From positions 70,371,001-70,435,000 of the forward strand of contig NC_080586.1 in NCBI RefSeq assembly GCF_029962835.1: a stretch of DNA of 64,000 nucleotides. The letters are read 5' to 3'. Below are positions 57,855 to 64,000 of this stretch, in pieces. Source of the stretch: Magnolia sinica. Lineage: Eukaryota; Streptophyta; Magnoliopsida; Magnoliales; Magnoliaceae. How positions within the stretch are numbered: the first letter of the stretch is position 1; the number at the start of each line of letters is the position of its first letter. Below the pieces are notes generated by a model, which was not told the origin of the DNA, searched no databases, and saw nothing but the letters and a program-made list of their open reading frames with translations. A program made the translations under genes and the position numbers.

Positions 57855-58136
57855 GCTAGGAAAGACATCCACACTTAATTTTTACATGGCTCACCATGAT
57901 ATGTAATCCAATCTCATTATTAGATGACACCAAAATTTAGGCTTAGGACCCAAACATCATGCCCATCCACATGCGTACCAAGGAAAATACTTTAAAGGGT
58001 GAAGGTTGCCCTTAACAATATTTCTAGTTGTGAGGTCCACTTGAATCACAAATGAAGCTAATTTTTGGGTACTGACATAAACATCACAGTGGGGTCCACA
58101 TGAGCTGCCAAGTCCTTTGATGAAGCTACATAACAA

Positions 58137-58288
58137 CAACTTCGGGTAAGAGGGTCCTTACTCTTGTCCCGCCGTAGACCTGCAGGAGTTTCAATACCAG
58201 GTCAAGGGTTCTGAGTACCTATAGGTGGTGAAATCCCACAATAGCATGAGTGTGCCGGTGTGTGTGCATGTGTTTAAAAAAAAAAAAC
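58137..58288 (+). mobile_element. SINE-like A-tailed retroposon
   Basis: About 150 bp with AGGGTTCTGAGTACC (a poor box B match) and GTGGTGAAATCCCAC, then GTGTGTGTGCATGTG and an A run. It is absent from the matching place in segmental copy 2. The family is not recognised. Confidence 0.4.
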
Positions 58289-58375
58289 ACCTAACTTTTG
58301 TTTAAAACTACCAAAGGTTGATAATTACTAAAAACTGATGGGGTAGTTGAAAACCTCACCTTTTCCATAAAGGTG

Positions 58376-58378
58376 CCA

Positions 58379-58442
<64 letters not shown>
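58376..58442. repeat. (AT)n(AG)n compound microsatellite
   Basis: About 11 AT units followed by about 21 AG units at the end of segmental copy 1. Confidence 0.93.
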
Positions 58443-58445
<3 letters not shown>

Positions 58446-59007
58446 TGCTCACACACAACTAGTTGGACCGTCCAACTAGTTGTCTGAATTAATGCTAATT
58501 AATGTTAATGAATGATGCCCATGCAAAAGATACTTTAAAGAGGAAAAGAAGTTCCTGGCTTGGGATGGCTCCACTACGGTGTTCATGTAAAATCCACCAC
58601 AGCCATTAGCTAAGTTACCCAATGCTACACCCAGGGCTCTTAAATCAGCCCCATCAGTGGTTCAGATAGACCACACGATTAAAAACAATCTACAAAGAAT
58701 GCTTACCTTGAAAACTGTTTCCCTTGGTATGGCCCACTATAATCATCTATGAGCCTTCATTTTAGTCATCAGGCCTAGAATCTGGTGTGGAATCCAATGG
58801 TTGGAATGGATTTGACATGTTCATCACGGTAAGCCTGATAACAATCAAAGGTGGACGTCTCTCCCAACTATTTCTATTAATATGGCCCACCTGAATCACA
58901 TATTAGCCTGAATCTTTTTTGGCTCTGTACCCTGCACAGGATTACACATCCAATTATCGGAGTAGATTTGGTGGTAACCACCATTAAAAACTTCCCAGGC
59001 CTATTGT
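58443..59007. repeat. further copy of the CCCTTGGTATGGCCCAC repeat
   Basis: GTTTCCCTTGGTATGGCCCA, GAATCTGGTGTGGAATCCAA and AAGGTGGACGTCTCTCCCAA parallel blocks near 56,740-56,890 and 60,430-60,600. It is thus a third partial copy of that ~450-bp unit, lying between the two segmental copies. Confidence 0.65.
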
Positions 59008-59555
59008 AATGTTTTGTAGGCCCACCATGATGTATGTGTTGTATCGACACCCTTCGTCCATTTGGAGAGATCATTTTATGGCATGAGACAAAGAAGGAGA
59101 CAGATCCAAAGCTTAAGTATACCCCACCACATAAAACATTGGGAATTGAATGCCTACCCTTAAAACATCTTGAGGCTACAAAAGTTCTCGATGAAGCTGA
59201 TATTTGTATTTTCCCTTATTCTATTGTCTGTGTTAACTTATAAACAGGTTAGATCTCAAATAAACATCATGGTGGGTCCTATAAAGGTTTCAACTGTGGG
59301 CATCATTGTTCTCACTGATAATAAGAAAATCACATGGACTTGGATGAAGGGAAAACACAAATATCAGCTTCATCAAAACTTATGCAGCTCCCAGGATGTT
59401 TTTAAGGGTGAGCATTCAATATCTACTGTGTGGCCCACTTGAGGATTGGATCTGCCTTATTTTTTTAGTTCATAGCCTAAAATGATATGGAAAAATGGAT
59501 GCACTGCATAGATAAAACTCATACGTCATGGTGGACCCCACAGAGCCCCTGCCTG
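59008..59555. repeat. foldback repeat (start of segmental copy 2)
   Basis: Left arm GTAGGCCCACCATGATGTAT, right arm CATACGTCATGGTGGACCCC. Longer than usual because the middle is partly repeated (CACAAATATCAGCTTCATC). Confidence 0.78.
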
Positions 59556-61385
59556 GACCCAGCCTGTCCACCAAGGGGCAGAATGCAATCCGCTTCCATA
59601 ATTTTAATCCCTTAAATAAATAAATATAATTAAAAACTTTTACATGAATCGAGATATGGAAATGGTTTTTTAACCAAAAGAAAATGCATTTTGGTAATTA
59701 TAGTATGACCATTCACCGCATTTTAATGTTGTGGTGACTCATCTCCTCATATGTGGGACCCATGTCAGCAATCCAAACCATCCAAATTGCTGGTCACATC
59801 TGGATGGAGCATATCTATAAAACCAGGAAAATCTAAAATCACACCAATGAAGCAATTCTAACTCTCCTTTTGACACCTATAAAACAGAAGGTTAGAAGTA
59901 CCATAGTGAATGGTCCACATTTTAGTTGTGAAGTATGATGGCCAATACCATTCTCTCATTGTAATTTTTTGGGCTTTGCTCTATCCACAGTTTGGTCACG
60001 GTTTTTTATGGTTTGGATCGCATTAGCATTACTACATGTGCATGGTTTTAAGTGTCACCATCAAAAGGTGTAATAGCACACCAAAATAAAACCTATATTT
60101 TTAACTTAAAATTTTCAAAAAAAACTACTTACTTAGTATTGAATTTACAAAACGGTAGTTTATTCAAAAAGGATTTCAATATGGTACACATTAATTTAAA
60201 TAATTATTACTCAAGTATCATCCGTTGCTTTCTTAATGGGTGGACGAGCAAGAAAAGGTGTGGACAACACAGGTGAGCCCTATTATTATATTTATGTGAA
60301 TCCACTCCCAACAGCTAAGTGGATCGCTGCATGTTATGCTACGTATCCAAAAAAATCAATCCTATTTATGATTCAAGTGGACCACATAATTGGAAATGGT
60401 GTTCAAGAAAATCATTACCCTCCAAACTATTTCCCTTGGTGTGGCCCACTTGAGTAATAGATGGTCCTTATGTTTAATCTAGGATTAAATTTTGGTGTGG
60501 TATCTAGTGGTTGCAGTCACATAATCACCGCAGTGGACCCCTATAAAGTAAGGGTGGATGTCTCTATCCTAATTGTTTTCTTTGGTGTGGCCCACATGAT
60601 TCATAAGTCAGCCTGATTTAATTTAATTTAATTTTTTCCATGGGCGTAATGTGGACTAAACATGCAATGATTGGAGTAAATCTTATATAAACATCACAAA
60701 GGACCCATGAAAATTAATAATAATAATAATAATAATAAATATCAATGGTGGGCATCCATACATTCTGCCTTTGAGAATGGATGGGAGAGACACTGCCCCT
60801 GATTTTTTATAGGGCCCGCCATGATGTGTATGCCACGTACACTCCTACTATTAGATGTGTAATCCCATGTTAGCTTAGGGCGAAAAAATCAGATTCACTT
60901 GTGATAAGTGAGCCACACCAAAGGAAATAGTTGGGAGGGAGCTGTCCACACTTGATTTATACATGGTTCACCTTCACATGAAATCCAATCCCACTATTAT
61001 ATGACACACCAAAATTTATGCGTAGGACCCAAATATTAAGCCCATCCATGACTCAAGTGGGTATACTAAGGGAAATAATTTCGAGGGTGAGGGTTGTCCC
61101 GTGTATTATTTACAAATGTGTGGTCCACTTAAATCACAAATGAATCTGATTTTTGGCTATTGGGTCTAATATAGGGTGATGCACCTAGTTATCGGGGTGG
61201 ATTAGACATAAACATCACAACAAGCCCACACGATCCAAAGGCAGAACAACTACTTAGGCTAATTTTTTTTTTATAGAAGGTACTCTAGCATAATTGTTTA
61301 AAATTAATGGGGTAGTTGATTAAAAACGATTTAAAGAAAGGTGCCAAAATGTAAATTATATAGTAAGTACGTAGGTTTTTTTTCT
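59008..61385. repeat. segmental duplication, copy 2
   Basis: Direct, diverged copy of 55,420-58,376. It provides the empty site for the hAT MITE (AAATAGTTGGGAGGGAG) and for the A-tailed insert. It has its own (AAT)n-rich run near 60,717-60,740. Confidence 0.85.
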
Positions 61386-62043
61386 AATACTTTTTGCATC
61401 AAACCTTTATATATCCATCATTTATATGCATATGCATATCCCTAGCATAATGGTTTGTGCCTCAATTCCTATCCATCTGATCTGAGGCCATTGAAGTGAT
61501 AGTAGAAAACAGAGACGGTTAATGGTCAAATATGAGTGGGACAAAGGTAGGAAAATTAATGGTTGGGATTGTTCAATAGGTTTTAGTTTTAAAAATTAAG
61601 CCATCTATCTTGGTGGCCTACATTTGGGCGGACCAGATCAATACATCTACGCACGTGCAGTGCAGGTGCCACCTTTAATAAGTGAGAATAATAATTATTG
61701 TAATAATAAAATAATACTACTACCTACAAATCAGATCTAAGAAATGGGCTAACACTCGTTTGTTTATGCACCATTTTAAAAAATAAATGGTGGTGTCTCT
61801 TCAAACCTACGGCATAGTTTTACAGCAATCCAGACCGTCCGAATCACTGATCCCAGCTGTGAAATGAGGATGACAAAACAACAGATAGTTACATTGAGAA
61901 GTAATATTAACCATCCGTTTTTTCCCTTAGAATCTAGACCACTTGCTATTTTACTTTGGACCACTTATTTGATAGCCAGTAATTGGATGGTTAGGATTGA
62001 TTGATCAGTGTGGTTTTAGATAAAGTCACTATCCAAAGTAGGG
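61386..62043. other. intergenic, nothing recognised
   Basis: AT-rich with CATATGCATATGC near 61,425. No coding or repeat signal I can support. Confidence 0.4.
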
Positions 62044-62583
62044 GAGGGAATTAGGTGTTAGCTGCAGGTAACACCTTAGTGGATGTTACTCTTATAGTGA
62101 GGCCCACCTTGATAATGTGTTATATATCAACACCGTACATCCGTTTTGCCAGTCCATTTTAGGGTGTTCTTGCAAAATTTAAGTAGATCCAAATCTCAGG
62201 TGGGCCACACCACAGGAAACAGTGGCGAGTGAACGCCCACCATTAAAAATTCCCAAGGCCCACTGTAAGTACATCTATAGAGTTTAATTTCTATCCAACC
62301 CATTGATAAGGTCAAACAGACCTGGATAAGGGGAAAATACAAATATCATATTGATCGAAAACTTTTGGGGCCCACAAAAAGCTTTCAATGGTCATTTACC
62401 AATTTTTACAGTGATGTGGTCCACTGGAGATTTGGATCTACTTGGTTTTTGGATTAATATCATGAAATGAGCTGAAAAAAAGGATGGACGGCGTGGATAT
62501 ACAAAATATTCATCAAGGTGGGCCCCACATGATAAGCGTAACACCCACTAAAATGTTACCCGGGCACCAGCTAGTCCGTTCCC
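62044..62583. repeat. foldback repeat with extended inverted ends
   Basis: Outer inverted ends GGGAATTAGGTGTTAGCTGC and GGGAACGGACTAGCTGG, then GGTAACA...TAGTGGATGTTACTC and the usual arms. One of the best copies for defining the element's true ends. Confidence 0.78.
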
Positions 62584-63119
62584 GAACTACAGTTGGACGG
62601 CCAGGGAAGTCGTACATCAGTGCCACTTGTGAGATCTGGGGAGGATGGATCACCGCCATTTTTTTAAATGGCGCTAAACTAACACCGGAATCGCCTATTT
62701 AAAAAAAAAACTAATCGTTTTCCTTTTAGTCCCGTGAGCCTCCGATGGACATACGTAGCATAAGTACATACGCTTCATCTGCGCCACACATGGGAACATG
62801 ATCATGATCTGGACCGTCCATTCAATGTTTTACATTATGGATGGAGCACAAACCCAAATCTCACTGATCTTTTAGTCATAACTTTCAAATTACCGGTCTT
62901 GCAATTTGAATGTTGATGAACCAATGCCTGCTTTCGTTTCTAACCATCCATTTTTGAGGTTGCCATTTAGGCTGTTAAGGTTGTCTGGATAGTCTATTTT
63001 TGGGCTATGGCCATTCATTCTGGGAACAATAGATGAATGGTCTACATCACACAATGGTTACTGTTAGTGGACGCGATTTGGCTGGTGACCCCAACACCAA
63101 CCAGCTGCTGATCGATGTC

Positions 63120-63548
63120 AAAGCTCTGTGGGACCCACCCTAATGCATGTGCTTTATCCACGCCGTCCATCCATTTTATCATCTTATTCTACGGCATGAG
63201 CCCAAAAAATGAGGCAGATCCAAATTAAAGTGGACCACACCATAGGAAAACAGTGTTGATTGAACCTCCATCATTAAAAACTTCCTACAGCCCACTGTAA
63301 TGTTTATTTTCCATCCACCTTTTGATGAGGTCACACAGACCTAGATGAGTGGAAAACATACAATATCAGCTTTATCCAATACTTCTTTGCCACAAAAAAA
63401 AGTTTTCAACAGTAAGTGTTCAATCTCCACTGTTTCTCATGGTGTGGTCCACCTGAGATTTGGATGTCTCATTTTTTGTATCTTGTTCTAAAATGAGCTG
63501 AAAAATGGATGGACGGTGTGGATAAAACACATAGATCATGGTGGGGCC
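63120..63548. repeat. foldback repeat next to tRNA-Glu
   Basis: Left arm GTGGGACCCACCCTAATG, right arm GGATGGACGGTGTGGATAA and ACATAGATCATGGTGGGGCC. It ends 37 bp before the tRNA gene. Confidence 0.82.
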
Positions 63549-63584
63549 ATGGATTGTTAAGAAAAGAAAAAAATAAAAAAAAAT

Positions 63585-63657
63585 TCCATTGCCGGGATTT
63601 GAACCCGGGTCGTCTGGGTGAAAGCCAGATATCCTAACCGGACTAGACGACAATGGA
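63585..63657 (-). tRNA. tRNA-Glu (anticodon UUC)
   Basis: On the minus strand the 73-nt sequence folds as a cloverleaf. The acceptor stem is TCCATTG with CAATGGA, the anticodon stem is TCTGG with CCAGA around the loop CTTTCAC (anticodon TTC), and the T stem is CCGGG with CCCGG around TTCAAAT. It resembles plant nuclear tRNA-Glu. CCA is not encoded. Directly 3' of it on the minus strand are long T runs that would end Pol III transcription. It sits 37 bp from a foldback repeat. Confidence 0.93.
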
Positions 63658-64000
63658 ATTGTTGAAATACTTTGTGAGTTAATAATCAAATTAAATAGAA
63701 TATACTTGACTGAGAGAGAGTTGAATCTGAGCCATTAAAAATGCCTTTTCATGTCCACATTCATCCACGGCGCCTGCTTCATAGAAATTGTAACATCCCC
63801 ACCGTACACGTGACAAATGTTTCACGGTTACTGAGACCATTGATTTGGTGGCCACATGTGAAACACTATTCATTCGGACTCGCCACTTGTCCTTGAGAAA
63901 TAAAATAAAATTCTACAGCCTGCTGGGCACCATACCATGGAATCATATTAGTATGAGTTATGTTATTAGCTAGTGACTAGAGATCCCTAATAAAAGTGTT
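63658..64000. other. right end of window, nothing recognised
   Basis: Region upstream of the minus-strand tRNA-Glu. No other gene is visible; short minus-strand frames here are not supported. Confidence 0.4.

Larger units (their letters stand above)
55420..58376. repeat. segmental duplication, copy 1
   Basis: Matches 59,008-61,385 in the same order: foldback repeat; CCCTGCCTGGACCCAG; CTTAAATAAATAAAT; TTTTTTAACCAAAAGAAAA; GTTGTGGTGACTCATCTCCT; AAATCTAAAATCA; TAATTTTTTGGGCT; TTAGATGTGTA(G/A)TCCCATGTTA; and GTGCCAA at the end. Copy 1 carries a hAT MITE (57,210) and an A-tailed retroposon (58,137) that copy 2 lacks. Confidence 0.85.

Noticed and set aside
63420-63689. 89-codon minus-strand frame
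   Set aside because: It runs through the tRNA-Glu gene and a foldback repeat, so it is not coding.
1-64000. CRISPR arrays or phage-type systems
   Set aside because: No regularly spaced identical repeats and no cas-like genes; the sequence is a plant nuclear locus.

Overview
This window is plant nuclear DNA. One ordinary protein-coding gene is stretched over about 44.6 kb by introns packed with transposable elements (TEs). The sequence has GT-AG introns, plant L1-type and RTE-type LINEs, Ty3/Gypsy and Copia remnants, TRIM-like elements, hAT and Tourist/Harbinger elements, and a nuclear tRNA-Glu. The very abundant GTGGGGCCCAC foldback repeat makes me think of a magnoliid-type woody angiosperm, but that is an impression from the repeats, not something I could test.

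The gene is on the + strand, 8336-52956. It has nine exons, 1005 nt of coding sequence and 334 residues, and encodes an alpha/beta-hydrolase of the DUF1749/UPF0613 type. All exons join in frame at GT-AG junctions. The GHSTG nucleophile elbow (Ser153), a DxxVP acid (Asp271) and a late His (His304) are all present, so the gene looks intact. Introns total 43,616 bp and range from 86 bp (intron 8) to 15,685 bp (intron 5).

Layout: 1-8.1 kb is intergenic, with many foldback repeats and one hAT element. 7.9-8.3 kb is the probable promoter and 5' UTR, including a small upstream ORF that overlaps the start codon as ATGA. Intron 1 holds an antisense L1 endonuclease fragment and a truncated Gypsy element. 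Intron 2 holds an L1 tail split by a solo LTR, a Copia LTR/PBS remnant, a hAT element, an antisense L1 with a TRIM inside, and a Harbinger-type element carrying a foldback repeat, a 3.2-kb hAT element and four more foldback copies. Intron 5 holds L1 fragments with a second TRIM, a hAT element, and a 7.5-kb L1 (36.3-43.9 kb) broken by a foldback repeat and by a Harbinger-type element that itself contains a foldback repeat and a hAT element. Intron 6 holds two related small hAT MITEs, a Gypsy PBS remnant, an antisense RTE-type LINE and a further hAT MITE. Downstream of the gene, 55.4-58.4 kb and 59.0-61.4 kb are diverged copies of one segment. A tRNA-Glu(UUC) gene lies on the minus strand at 63.59-63.66 kb.

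No prokaryotic operon, CRISPR array or second host gene was found. The main points of interest are: the nesting order, which can be read from target-site duplications; a set of hAT elements built from short iterated words; TRIM elements with an internal region of only about 54 bp; the foldback family, which spreads TCP-type GTGGGGCCCAC sites; and empty-site evidence from the segmental duplication.
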